Positions 24,480 to 33,690 of a stretch of DNA of 47,275 bases are shown here, piece by piece. A model generated the notes under the pieces. It was given only the letters and a program-made list of their open reading frames with translations. It was not told where the DNA came from and made no database searches. Within the stretch, counting starts at the first letter, position 1; the number at the start of each line of letters is the position of its first letter. The stretch covers positions 1 to 47,275 of the forward strand of contig JAFSWM010000113.1 of assembly GCA_017444485.1 (NCBI GenBank). Reading direction: 5' to 3'. The position numbers and the translations under genes were made by a program. This DNA comes from Bacteroidaceae bacterium. GTDB lineage: Bacteria > Bacteroidota > Bacteroidia > Bacteroidales > Bacteroidaceae.

Positions 24480-27400
24480 ATGACCGAACTATACCTGCCC
24501 TATACTACGGCATCGGCTTTAGAAGAAACACTGCGTGCGATCGACGCACGCGAGACCCGCTGTGTGGCACTAACGCACGGCGGGTCTGTGGCTCATGGCG
24601 TGCAGACGCTGGCGCTCCCCGAGGGTGCCACCATGGGGACGTTCAAGACCTTACAACTCATTGCCCGCTCGGCGCACACAGAATACACTGCACTCTTCAC
24701 ACGCTCCACACTGTTGCGCCCAGGCTACCGCTGCTTAGAACGGATGGAGCGGGCGGCGAGAGAAATTGGCGCGGCCATGACATACTGCGACCACACACTT
24801 GCCGCCGATGGCACGAGGGAACAGGCCCGCAAGATAGATTATCAAGAGGGGAGCCTGCGCGATGACTTCGACTTTGGCGGGCTGTGGCTGGTGCGTACGG
24901 ATCTACTGAAAGCCTTTGCCAAAGAACAACGTTTTCGCAACCTGCGATACGCGGCACTCTACGCCCTGCGTCTGTTCCTCAGCCGACAAGGAGAAATCTT
25001 CCACCTGCGCGAATTGCTCTACGAAGAGGAGAAAACGGATTTCAGGAAAAGCGGAGAGAAACAGTTTGACTACGTGAATCCAGCGCAGCGCGAAGTGCAA
25101 ATAGAGATGGAGAAAGTCTGCACCGACCACCTGAAACGAATCGGGGCATTCGTTTCGGGAGACGAGATCGACGACATCCCGCGCGAGAGCGGCCACTACA
25201 CCGTGGAGGCCAGCGTCATCATTCCTGTGAAGAACCGTGTGCGTACCATCCGTGACGCAGTGGGCAGCGCGTTGGGACAAGAAGCCGCGTTCAGTTTCAA
25301 TGTCATTGTTATTGATAATCACAGCAACGACGGCACAAGCGAGGCGCTGGATGAGATTGCCGCTCGCGACGCACGGCTCGTCGTCATTCGTCCCGACCGC
25401 AACGACTTGGGAATTGGCGGTTGCTGGGATATGGCGGTGCGCAGTGAGCATTGCGGGCGCTTTGCGGTACAACTGGACAGCGACGACCTGTACAGCGGCA
25501 CGGACACGTTGGCACGCATCGTCAGCAAGTTCGGCGAGAAAGAAGGTACTGCTATGGTCATCGGCGCATACCGCATGGTGGACTTCAGCCTGCAGACGCT
25601 CCCTCCTGGTCTCATCGCCCACAACGAATGGACCGACCGCAACGGGCGTAACAACGCGCTGCGTATCAACGGACTTGGCGCTCCACGCGCTTTTCGCACC
25701 GACATCCTGCGCAGGCTGGGCGTGCCAAACACCAGTTATGGCGAGGACTACGCTCTGGGGCTGGCCCTCTCGCGCCGCTTCCGCATCGGGCGCATCTATG
25801 ACGAACTCTACCTCTGCCGGCGCTGGGAAGGCAACAGCGACGCCGCGCTTGATATTGAAAAGACCAACCGCAACAACGCTTATAAGGACAGTCTCCGCAC
25901 CATTGAACTGCGGGCGCGCCGACAGATGAACACGCTGTGGCAGACACCGGCTTCGCAGCAGGGGGCTGACGAATTCTTCAAAGCACAACTGGCATGCTGG
26001 AAAGACGTGGAGGCTCGGTTCAAGGCACTGGAACAAAAGGTGGAGACGCGCACGCTGCAATGGCACGGCATGCAGTTCACGGCCCAATTCAATCCAGAGC
26101 GAATAGGATCTACCACAGCAAAGGTAAAGAAAGCGGAGGTGAAGCACCGCCCCTGCTTCCTCTGCGACAAAAATCGTCCCGAGGAGCAAATAGAGCAACC
26201 TATGGAAGACATCTTCCAAATGTTGGTGAACCCCTTCCCTATCCTGCCGAAGCACCTCACGATAGCCCTTCGCCGCCATCGTCCTCAGGTTTTGGCTCCG
26301 ATGACACGAGGGCTCTTGCGGATGGCGGCGCAAATGCCTGGATACATCGTATTCTACAATGGTCCCCGCTGCGGAGCATCGGCACCAGACCACGGACACT
26401 TACAGGCAGGGGCCCGAGGCGTGATACCCATCGAGCGCGACTGGAAGCACTATTCCACACGTCTCACACCGCTATTTCCCCTAGACGATGCGGGACGTGC
26501 CGACATGGAGGAACATGGCGTGAAGCATGGCAGCGCGGCTATCAGCCTGCTCACCGGATATGCCTGCCCCGCGTTCATCGTGGAGAGCGACGCTGACACA
26601 CCCAACGATTACCTACTCCTTAAACTCATCAGCCTGCTGGCAGCAAAGCAAAAATCTGCCGAGCCCGACATAAACGTGCTGTGCTGGCGCGAAACAGGCG
26701 GCGCTGCCGAGGCCGACCGACTGATCACCGTGGTGTTCCCCAGACGGAAGCACCGTCCTGACATCTATTACAAAACGGAGGAAGAGGGAGGCATGCTCAT
26801 CAGCCCTGGGGCTGTGGACATGGGTGGATTGTTTGTCACCCCTCGCGAAAGCGACTTCCGCCGCCTGACGGCCCGCACCGCCGTTGCCATACTGCGCGAC
26901 GTATGCCTGAGCGAGGCTGACTGCGCCGCCATTGGGCGCAAACTACGTCCGCGTACAAAGGTCAAGACCGCCACTGACACAAAACCTTCTGCACCCGCCT
27001 ACGAAGAACCTGTGGTTCGCGTAGGCTTGCTCAGCGCCAACCATGTGCGTTTCACGCTGCAGGGGGGATACACCGCCAAGGGACAAGCCGCCAGTGGTCA
27101 GCAAGAAGTGAGTTGCGAAGACGGTTCCATTCTCTGGAACGGGCGGCACTACAGCAGCCTCACATTCCACCCGCATGACGACGCGGCCCACTTCACGCTC
27201 CAGGAAATCGCCATAGGCATCGGCTTCCACTGGGAGCGACAAGTGGCTTGCACCTATCCTGGCCAACTTCGTATCATTGTGGACGAAGAGAAACTTGTGG
27301 TCATCAACGAAGTACCCGTTGAAACCTACCTGGCCAGTGTCATCAGCAGCGAGATGAGCGGCAACGCCGATACTGAATTCCTCAAGGCTCATGCCGTGGT

Positions 27401-28313
27401 GTCACGCTCTTGGTTGCTCCGACAGATACAGAACAAGCAAGACAGCGAGGGGGGAGGCGGTTTCTTCCAATTCAATCGTAAGGACAACGAGTACATACGT
27501 TGGTACGACCGCGAAGACCACACGCTTTTTGATGTGTGCGCCGACGACCACTGCCAGCGCTACCAAGGCATTGGTGGACTGACTCCTGCCGTGATACAAG
27601 CCATAAAAGCCACACGGGGCGAAGTGATAGAACACGACGGTGAGGTGTGCGACGCGCGTTTTTCCAAGTGTTGCGGCGGTGTCTCGGAGTCTTTTGATAC
27701 TTGTTGGGAAGATCGCGACATTCCTTATCTGCAAAGCGTCTGCGACAATCCGCAAAACGATCCTGCCGACCGTCACAACGAGGCAGAAGCCTCCTCTTGG
27801 ATCAATGGGGCTGGCAGCACCGATGACTTTTGCAACACATCCGACGCCGAACTTCTGGGTCGCGTGCTTCAAGGATACGACCGCGAAACGCCCGACTTCT
27901 ATCGTTGGGAAACGGTGCTCGGACAAGAAGAACTTCAAGGCTTGCTTCTTAAGAAGCGCGGCGAGTCGTACGGACAGATACTCGCTCTCGAACCTGTGGA
28001 GCGTGGCAGCGGCGGTAGGCTCAAGCGGCTACGCATCGTAGGCACAGAGCGTACCATTGTCATCGGTAAGGAACTCGAAATCCGCCGCTCGCTCTCGGAG
28101 AGTCACCTGCTCAGCGCCGCATTCACCATCACACCGGAATACGACGCTGACGACACGAAAGTCCCCGCACGCTTCCGCCTACGGGGAGCCGGCTGGGGCC
28201 ACGGCGTGGGCCTTTGTCAAATCGGCGCGGCCAACATGGCCGCGCAAGGCTTCGCCTACCGCGACATCCTGCTCCATTATTATAAAGACACCATCATTTC
28301 CGTGCGATACTAA
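24480..28313 (+). CDS. Three-domain fusion: GT2 glycosyltransferase, HIT-like DUF4922, SpoIID
   Basis: A 1277-residue protein from the ATG at 24480, preceded by AAAGAGAGAGAGACT; an upstream in-frame ATG at 24447 is less likely. Residues 1-240 look like a degenerate glycosyltransferase lobe. About 245-470 is a GT2 domain ([15 protein letters not shown]; acidic motif DSDD at 333-336). About 590-830 is DUF4922, a HIT/Ap4A-phosphorylase-like fold with CFLCDKNRP and the HxH motif at His638/His640 (DHGHLQ). About 890-1277 is SpoIID/LytB with the catalytic Glu958 ([12 protein letters not shown]), the SKCCGGVSE block and the ending [17 protein letters not shown]. No signal peptide is visible. SpoIID domains cleave stripped glycan strands in sporulating bacteria, so the link to a sugar transferase and a nucleotidyl-transfer fold is intriguing. 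The reaction is unknown. Confidence 0.85.
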   Translation: MTELYLPYTTASALEETLRAIDARETRCVALTHGGSVAHGVQTLALPEGATMGTFKTLQLIARSAHTEYTALFTRSTLLRPGYRCLERMERAAREIGAAMTYCDHTLAADGTREQARKIDYQEGSLRDDFDFGGLWLVRTDLLKAFAKEQRFRNLRYAALYALRLFLSRQGEIFHLRELLYEEEKTDFRKSGEKQFDYVNPAQREVQIEMEKVCTDHLKRIGAFVSGDEIDDIPRESGHYTVEASVIIPVKNRVRTIRDAVGSALGQEAAFSFNVIVIDNHSNDGTSEALDEIAARDARLVVIRPDRNDLGIGGCWDMAVRSEHCGRFAVQLDSDDLYSGTDTLARIVSKFGEKEGTAMVIGAYRMVDFSLQTLPPGLIAHNEWTDRNGRNNALRINGLGAPRAFRTDILRRLGVPNTSYGEDYALGLALSRRFRIGRIYDELYLCRRWEGNSDAALDIEKTNRNNAYKDSLRTIELRARRQMNTLWQTPASQQGADEFFKAQLACWKDVEARFKALEQKVETRTLQWHGMQFTAQFNPERIGSTTAKVKKAEVKHRPCFLCDKNRPEEQIEQPMEDIFQMLVNPFPILPKHLTIALRRHRPQVLAPMTRGLLRMAAQMPGYIVFYNGPRCGASAPDHGHLQAGARGVIPIERDWKHYSTRLTPLFPLDDAGRADMEEHGVKHGSAAISLLTGYACPAFIVESDADTPNDYLLLKLISLLAAKQKSAEPDINVLCWRETGGAAEADRLITVVFPRRKHRPDIYYKTEEEGGMLISPGAVDMGGLFVTPRESDFRRLTARTAVAILRDVCLSEADCAAIGRKLRPRTKVKTATDTKPSAPAYEEPVVRVGLLSANHVRFTLQGGYTAKGQAASGQQEVSCEDGSILWNGRHYSSLTFHPHDDAAHFTLQEIAIGIGFHWERQVACTYPGQLRIIVDEEKLVVINEVPVETYLASVISSEMSGNADTEFLKAHAVVSRSWLLRQIQNKQDSEGGGGFFQFNRKDNEYIRWYDREDHTLFDVCADDHCQRYQGIGGLTPAVIQAIKATRGEVIEHDGEVCDARFSKCCGGVSESFDTCWEDRDIPYLQSVCDNPQNDPADRHNEAEASSWINGAGSTDDFCNTSDAELLGRVLQGYDRETPDFYRWETVLGQEELQGLLLKKRGESYGQILALEPVERGSGGRLKRLRIVGTERTIVIGKELEIRRSLSESHLLSAAFTITPEYDADDTKVPARFRLRGAGWGHGVGLCQIGAANMAAQGFAYRDILLHYYKDTIISVRY

Positions 28314-28366
28314 CCATTGCGGACGTTCCGTTCGCACCAATCCTCATCCATAACACAACTCACGTT

Positions 28367-31300
28367 ATGAAGAAACTTCGTTCTCTCATTGGCTTGGCAG
28401 CCATGCTCGCTGTGGCTGCCATCACAGGCCCGTCTCTGAAGGCCCAAAGCATACAGTTCCCCCAGCCGCAGCAAGCGGGCACTGCTGTAGTCTCAGATGA
28501 CGGCGAGACGCTTACCCTGGGCAACGACCTGCTCACGGCATCGTTTGTGCGCGAAGGTGGCACGCTGATGTTCGGCGGCTGCGAAGCAATGAACCTTGTG
28601 GCTGGAACAGAACTTTTCACCATTACGCTCTCGGGCGGTCAGACGATCAAGGCTTCACAGATGACGCTCGGCGATGTTCGTACCCTCACGCTCACCCCCG
28701 ACGCAACGGCAGCGCGAGGCAGTGAAAAACTGTCCGGAAAAGCGATAGAGGCCGACTTCACCTACGGCAACCTCTCGCTGACATGGCGCGCCGTGTTGCG
28801 TGACGGCAGCCACTACCTGCGCACCGAACTCGCCCTCACCGCCAACCGCTCTACGGCGATGCAGGCCATCACCCCGATGCTCTACAATGTGGACAACGAT
28901 GCTGCCGGAAGCACACCTGTCGTGGTGGGCAACACGCGCGGTGCGGTGTTGGCCAGCGAAAAGATCTTCGCCGGCTTGGAAACGCCCATGGGTATCAACA
29001 CGGTGAGCGGCACAGCCAGTGCAGAGGCATTCGCTTACACCGCTTGGAACAGTGCGTACTTCTCCGACAATGCGCCAGAAGCCATCCCCGCAGGCATCAC
29101 GGCATTGGGGCTTACCGCCGGATACCTGAAGATCAAGCAAGGCTATCTCGCCATCAAAGATGCGGGGACACATACCGTGACTTTCAAGTACACCAGTGGC
29201 TCTCACCGCTTGGACGTGGCCGGTGTGGATGTGCTCGACGCTTTCACAGGCGAAGTGGTGGCCAGCGACTACCACAAGGGCTACACCGGCGGCAGCAGTT
29301 CTGCAAATGTCTATTCCCTCGATATCCCCACGGCGGGCTATTACCTCGTGCGCTATTTCCGCGACATCACCGAAGAGGCCAATGGTGTGATTACCGGCTC
29401 CTGGAACAGCAACGGCTCCATCACCTGGACGGGCAACGTTTCTGCTCCAAACCTTGTCTACGACGGTGCGCTTGATAAAAATGTGCTCGCCACAGATGTA
29501 GTTGACGCATCCACGCTAACCAACCCCGTACTGAACACGGGCGGCACGCGCACCGACCAATGGAACACCTCCTCGTGGACTGTGGTGGAGACTCCCGCAC
29601 AGGCTGTGACCGACATGGGCTACTACAACCCCAAGGTGAAGTACATGGCCAAGCCCATTGCCTTTGCCCAAGGTGGCGGCACGCTTTCGGCCACCTACGT
29701 TTACCAAAGCGGCACACACGGGCTGACTATCTGTGGCGTAGAACTCATAGATGCAGACGGCAACGTGGCAGCGAGTGACTATCACAAGGGTTTCAGCGGC
29801 ACACGCAAGACCGACAACACCTACACCTTCACTGTTCGTACTGCTGGCGACTACACCCTGCGCTACCTCTGCGTGCTCGGCGACGACGACAACACCTCAA
29901 GCGGAAACATCAACCTCTCTTACGTCCTCAACGAGACGCTCCACCTGCCTGCACTCAAGGGTGTGGGTATTGAGGGCAAATGGAGCCGCAACACCACGCT
30001 CGCAGCGGGCAACACTTGGAACGTTAGTGCTGTCGTGGGCCTTATCGCTCCGGGGCAAGCACGTCGTAGTTTCCTCTGCTACAGCGAGCGCGAGCGAGCA
30101 GTGCCCTGGCGCCCATTCCCTGTTTACGTGTCGTGGTACGAACTCAACATCGACCGCAACAACTCGGCAGACTATTCCGGCAACATGACTTCCGAGCAAT
30201 GCGTGGACGTGATGAACCATTGGAAGACGGACTTCTATGATAAATATGGCGAGACTCCCGCCGCCTTCGTATGGGATGACGGTTGGGACGAGTACGGCAC
30301 ATGGACTTTCAACCCCAACTTCCCCGAAGGTTTCAGTCCCGTAGATCGCATCGCCCAGCAGATGGGTGGCGGCATCGGCGCATGGTTGGGCCCCGTGGGT
30401 GGCTATGGCACCAGTGGTACCTACCGCCGCAACTATTGGAGCAGCAAGGGCGGTATGCAACTCTCCAACGCGGCCTACTACAACGTCTTCTATAATGCCT
30501 GCAAGTACATGCTCGACAACTACGACTTCCGCTTCTTTAAGTTCGACGGCATCAGCGCACAATGGAGCAGCGTGGGTCCTGATGCAGGCACCACCGGTGA
30601 GGAAAACGCCGAGGGCATCATTGCCGCCGAACAAGCTATGCGACGCATCAAACCCGACATCTTCTTCAACACCACTGTAGGCACATGGGCCAGCCCCTTC
30701 TGGTTTCATATCTCCGATGCCGTATGGCGACAAGAGAACGACTATGGCGAGATAGGCAACCAAGGCACCGACCGTGAGAAGTGGATCACCTACCGCGACC
30801 GCCTCGTTTATCAGAACTTCGTGCAGAACTCACCGCTCTGCCCCATCAACACCTTGATGACTCATGGCTTCATCCTCACCAAGTATGGCAACGTCTCCAA
30901 GAACATGGACTATGCCGGAGTATTGCGCGAGATGCGCTGCGCCTTCGCTTGTGGAAGTGGCATGGTGGAACTCTACAACGACTACGAACTGATGAATTCC
31001 ATCAACGGCGGCAAACTGTGGGCCGACCTCGCTGAGTGCATCGCCTGGCAACGCGACAATGCTGACGTTCTTCCCGACGTGCACTGGGTGGGCGGCAACC
31101 CCTGGGACGGCAGCAAAGCCAATGTGTACGGCTGGGCGGCATGGAATGGCACGCGTGGCACACTCGCCATACGCAACCCCTCCACCTCTGCACAATCTGT
31201 CACCACCACCTTCCGCGAAGTGTTTGAAATCCCCGCCCACCTCACAGGAAAGGTGACGTTTGCCAAGGCCTTCGCTGCCAACCAACTCTCTCTAGGAGGC

Positions 31301-31549
31301 ATCAACACTTCAAAGGAATACGACATCGACGAAAAGATCACCTACCGCCCCGCCGGAAGCAACCTCTATGTGTTCAACGCCACGTTTGACTTTGATGGCG
31401 ATGAAACCCCAATCGGACATGTCACGATAGACGACACTACCGCGTCCGATAACCAGGACGGGATTACCTACGACCTGCAAGGCCGTCGCACCGATGCGGC
31501 AAGCCCTGGCATCTACATCATAGGCGGCAGGAAAATTATCAAGAAATAA
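28367..31549 (+). CDS. Secreted glycosidase-like protein, clan GH-D-type, with duplicated domain and sorting-type tail
   Basis: A 1060-residue protein with a signal peptide (about 1-27, ending LKAQ). An N-terminal beta-sandwich (about 30-220) is followed by two copies of a carbohydrate-binding-like module. Their SDYHKG motifs are at 300-305 and 470-475, 170 residues apart. A (beta/alpha)8 barrel (about 560-930) carries AFVWDDGWDEYG and FFKFDGIS, with Asp727 the likely nucleophile in the K-x-D position of GH27/GH36-like enzymes. The end (YDLQGRR from residue 1035 to GRKIIKK) is almost the same tail as in the M6 protease. It probably removes alpha-linked galactose or N-acetylgalactosamine at the cell surface; the exact GH family is uncertain. 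Confidence 0.8.
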   Translation: MKKLRSLIGLAAMLAVAAITGPSLKAQSIQFPQPQQAGTAVVSDDGETLTLGNDLLTASFVREGGTLMFGGCEAMNLVAGTELFTITLSGGQTIKASQMTLGDVRTLTLTPDATAARGSEKLSGKAIEADFTYGNLSLTWRAVLRDGSHYLRTELALTANRSTAMQAITPMLYNVDNDAAGSTPVVVGNTRGAVLASEKIFAGLETPMGINTVSGTASAEAFAYTAWNSAYFSDNAPEAIPAGITALGLTAGYLKIKQGYLAIKDAGTHTVTFKYTSGSHRLDVAGVDVLDAFTGEVVASDYHKGYTGGSSSANVYSLDIPTAGYYLVRYFRDITEEANGVITGSWNSNGSITWTGNVSAPNLVYDGALDKNVLATDVVDASTLTNPVLNTGGTRTDQWNTSSWTVVETPAQAVTDMGYYNPKVKYMAKPIAFAQGGGTLSATYVYQSGTHGLTICGVELIDADGNVAASDYHKGFSGTRKTDNTYTFTVRTAGDYTLRYLCVLGDDDNTSSGNINLSYVLNETLHLPALKGVGIEGKWSRNTTLAAGNTWNVSAVVGLIAPGQARRSFLCYSERERAVPWRPFPVYVSWYELNIDRNNSADYSGNMTSEQCVDVMNHWKTDFYDKYGETPAAFVWDDGWDEYGTWTFNPNFPEGFSPVDRIAQQMGGGIGAWLGPVGGYGTSGTYRRNYWSSKGGMQLSNAAYYNVFYNACKYMLDNYDFRFFKFDGISAQWSSVGPDAGTTGEENAEGIIAAEQAMRRIKPDIFFNTTVGTWASPFWFHISDAVWRQENDYGEIGNQGTDREKWITYRDRLVYQNFVQNSPLCPINTLMTHGFILTKYGNVSKNMDYAGVLREMRCAFACGSGMVELYNDYELMNSINGGKLWADLAECIAWQRDNADVLPDVHWVGGNPWDGSKANVYGWAAWNGTRGTLAIRNPSTSAQSVTTTFREVFEIPAHLTGKVTFAKAFAANQLSLGGINTSKEYDIDEKITYRPAGSNLYVFNATFDFDGDETPIGHVTIDDTTASDNQDGITYDLQGRRTDAASPGIYIIGGRKIIKK

Positions 31550-31555
31550 AGTTCA

Positions 31556-31584
31556 GCGGGGCTTCGCAAACAGTGAAGCCCCGC
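31556..31584 (+). terminator. Intrinsic terminator after the glycosidase gene
   Basis: A perfect 10-bp stem (GCGGGGCTTC with GAAGCCCCGC) with a 9-base loop, starting 6 bases after the stop. The exit ACATATAATA is AT-rich rather than a T-run. Confidence 0.7.
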
Positions 31585-31601
31585 ACATATAATACATCCC
31601 A

Positions 31602-33524
31602 ATGAGCCACGAACATCATCACCACGAAGGCTCGCCACACTTGCAGATAGCGCGGATAGTCTGCGCGGCGGTGCTCCTTGCGGGCGCAATGATAGTGGAA
31701 CACACCTGCACACTGCCCGCCTGGCAACTGTTGCTCGTGTATTTAGTGCCCTATCTGCTCGCTGGTTTTGGCACGCTTGCCGAAGCCGTGAGAGGCGTGT
31801 GGCACGGTGAGGCGATGAACGAGCATTTCCTGATGGCGGTGGCCACCGGCGGTGCGCTCGCCATAGGCTTCATGCCAGGGGCGGAAACCGAATTCGCCGA
31901 GGCCGTATTCGTGATGCTCTTCTACCAAGTGGGCGAACTCTTTGAGGGATATGCCGAGGGCCAAAGCCGCCGCAGCATCGCCCGCCTCACCGCAATACGT
32001 CCCGACACGGCACAGGTGGAGCGTAGCGGCGAGATTTTGAGCGTTCGTGCCGAAGACGTTGCTGTCGGCGAGACGGTGGTGGTAAACCCTGGCTCACGTG
32101 TACCGCTTGACGGTGTCATCACCGAAGGCCACACCACACTCGACACCTCCGCCCTCACCGGCGAGAGCATGCCCCGCAGCGCCGAAGAGGGCGATGAAGT
32201 ACCTTCGGGCTGTGTGAACCTCAGCGGGACGGTGCGTCTGCGCACGCTGAAACCTTTCGCCGAGAGCACCGCTTCAAAAATCATCCGACTCGTGGAAGAC
32301 GCCTCGGGACGCAAGTCGCGCAGCGAGGCCTTCATCACCCGCTTCGCGCGTATCTATACCCCTGCCGTGGTATTTGCGGCATTGGCACTCGCCCTGCTGC
32401 CACCACTGTTTTCGGGACAGTTCCTCGACAACCTGCCGGTGTGGCTCCACCGTGCGCTGATCTTCCTCGTGGTGTCCTGCCCCTGCGCCCTGGTGATCGG
32501 CATCCCGCTCACGTTCTTCGGTGGCATCGGTGGGGCGTCAAAACTCGGCATACTCATCAAGGGGGGCAACTTCATGGACACGCTCGCCGAAGTCAGAACA
32601 GTAGTCTTCGACAAAACCGGCACGCTCACGCAAGGGCGTTTCGCCGTCACCGCGGTCCACCCCGACCGCTATGACGAGGACACCATCCTGCATCTCGCCG
32701 CCCATGTGGAGCGCCACTCGGCACACCCCGTCGCTGCCGCCCTGCGCGACGCGTTCCCCGCCGAATCGACCGATGGCTGCACGGTCACTGACTTGCAAGA
32801 GACCGCAGGACAAGGTGTTACGGCGCTCGTAGAGGGTGTACGCGTGACAGTGGGCAACACGAAGATGATGGAGGCCGCCGGACTGGCATGGCACGAATGC
32901 CCGCTCACTGGCACCATCGTGCATGTGGGCGTGGCGGGCGAATACGCTGGACACATCGTCATCAACGACCAAATGAAGCCTGGGAGCCGCGAAGCAGTGG
33001 AGGCACTGAAAAAGGCAGGCGTCAATCGCATCGCCATGCTCACCGGCGACCGCAAGGCCTCGGCGCAAGAGGTGGCAAACGCCTTGGGGATCGACACGTT
33101 CCGCGCCGAACTGCTCCCTGGCGACAAACTGGCGTGCGTGGAGGAGATGATGGGTGAAAATTCCACGGGCGGTACACTGGCCTTCGTGGGCGATGGTATC
33201 AACGACGCTCCCGTGTTGGCGCGTGCCGATGTGGGCGTGGCGATGGGTGCGCTGGGCACCGATGCGGCAGTGGATGCTGCTGATGTGGTGCTGGCCGACG
33301 ACAATCCCGTGAAGGTAGCCACGGCCATCGCCCTCTCACGCCGCACGCTCGGTATTGCGCGACAGAATACTGCGCTCGCCCTGGGTGTAAAGGGGGGCGT
33401 GCTCGCTTTGGCCGCCATCGGACTGGCCACGATGTGGATGGCCGTCTTTGCTGACGTGGGTGTCACAGTCCTTGCTGTGTTCAACGCCATGCTCACGCTG
33501 AACGTCAGCAAGTACAAGAATTAA
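31602..33524 (+). CDS. Heavy-metal P-type ATPase, Zn/Cd/Pb (P1B-2) type
   Basis: A 640-residue metal exporter of the inner membrane. The metal-binding CPC is at residues 293-295 (SCPCALVIGIP), the phosphorylated Asp at 337 (DKTGTLT), the TGES actuator motif is in ALTGESMPRS, and the hinge is GDGINDAPVLARADVG. In the last two membrane segments a Lys (GVKGG) and an Asp-x-Gly (FADVGVT) match the ZntA/CadA metal site, so Zn2+, Cd2+ or Pb2+ export is expected. There is no N-terminal HMA domain; instead the start is histidine-rich (MSHEHHHHEG), probably a metal sensor or chelator. The stop codon runs directly into an 8-bp tandem repeat. Confidence 0.92.
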   Translation: MSHEHHHHEGSPHLQIARIVCAAVLLAGAMIVEHTCTLPAWQLLLVYLVPYLLAGFGTLAEAVRGVWHGEAMNEHFLMAVATGGALAIGFMPGAETEFAEAVFVMLFYQVGELFEGYAEGQSRRSIARLTAIRPDTAQVERSGEILSVRAEDVAVGETVVVNPGSRVPLDGVITEGHTTLDTSALTGESMPRSAEEGDEVPSGCVNLSGTVRLRTLKPFAESTASKIIRLVEDASGRKSRSEAFITRFARIYTPAVVFAALALALLPPLFSGQFLDNLPVWLHRALIFLVVSCPCALVIGIPLTFFGGIGGASKLGILIKGGNFMDTLAEVRTVVFDKTGTLTQGRFAVTAVHPDRYDEDTILHLAAHVERHSAHPVAAALRDAFPAESTDGCTVTDLQETAGQGVTALVEGVRVTVGNTKMMEAAGLAWHECPLTGTIVHVGVAGEYAGHIVINDQMKPGSREAVEALKKAGVNRIAMLTGDRKASAQEVANALGIDTFRAELLPGDKLACVEEMMGENSTGGTLAFVGDGINDAPVLARADVGVAMGALGTDAAVDAADVVLADDNPVKVATAIALSRRTLGIARQNTALALGVKGGVLALAAIGLATMWMAVFADVGVTVLAVFNAMLTLNVSKYKN

Positions 33525-33562
33525 GGTTATAAGGTTATTAGGTTTTGAGGTTATTAGGTTTC
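33525..33562. repeat. 8-bp tandem repeat, reverse complement of the one at 1-151
   Basis: Units such as AAGGTTAT, TAGGTTTT and GAGGTTAT follow each other every 8 bases, starting at the stop codon of the P-type ATPase gene. They are the reverse complement of the AACCTNAN units at the left edge of the window, so here the top strand is G-rich. Confidence 0.8.
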
Positions 33563-33614
33563 GCCAGCCCGCCCGCAGAAATCCTTTAAGGTTATTAGAT
33601 TTCGTCAGCCCGCC
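33549..33614. repeat. 25-bp direct repeat
   Basis: GGTTATTAGGTTTCGCCAGC plus CCGCC (33549-33573) recurs at 33590-33614 with two differences, overlapping the end of the 8-bp tandem array. It suggests local duplication in this intergenic region. Confidence 0.75.
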
Positions 33615-33633
33615 TATTGCAAAGGCTGGGAGC

Positions 33634-33651
33634 GCGGGCGTCCCCGCCCGC
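33634..33651. terminator. GC-rich hairpin between convergent genes
   Basis: GCGGGCG-TCCC-CGCCCGC forms a perfect 7-bp stem, 39 bases beyond the mutS2 stop and 110 bases beyond the ATPase stop. It could act as a bidirectional terminator, or be a repetitive extragenic palindrome. Confidence 0.5.
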
Positions 33652-33690
33652 AGGTTTGCACGCTGCGCTACAATCGTCGCAAACGGGATT

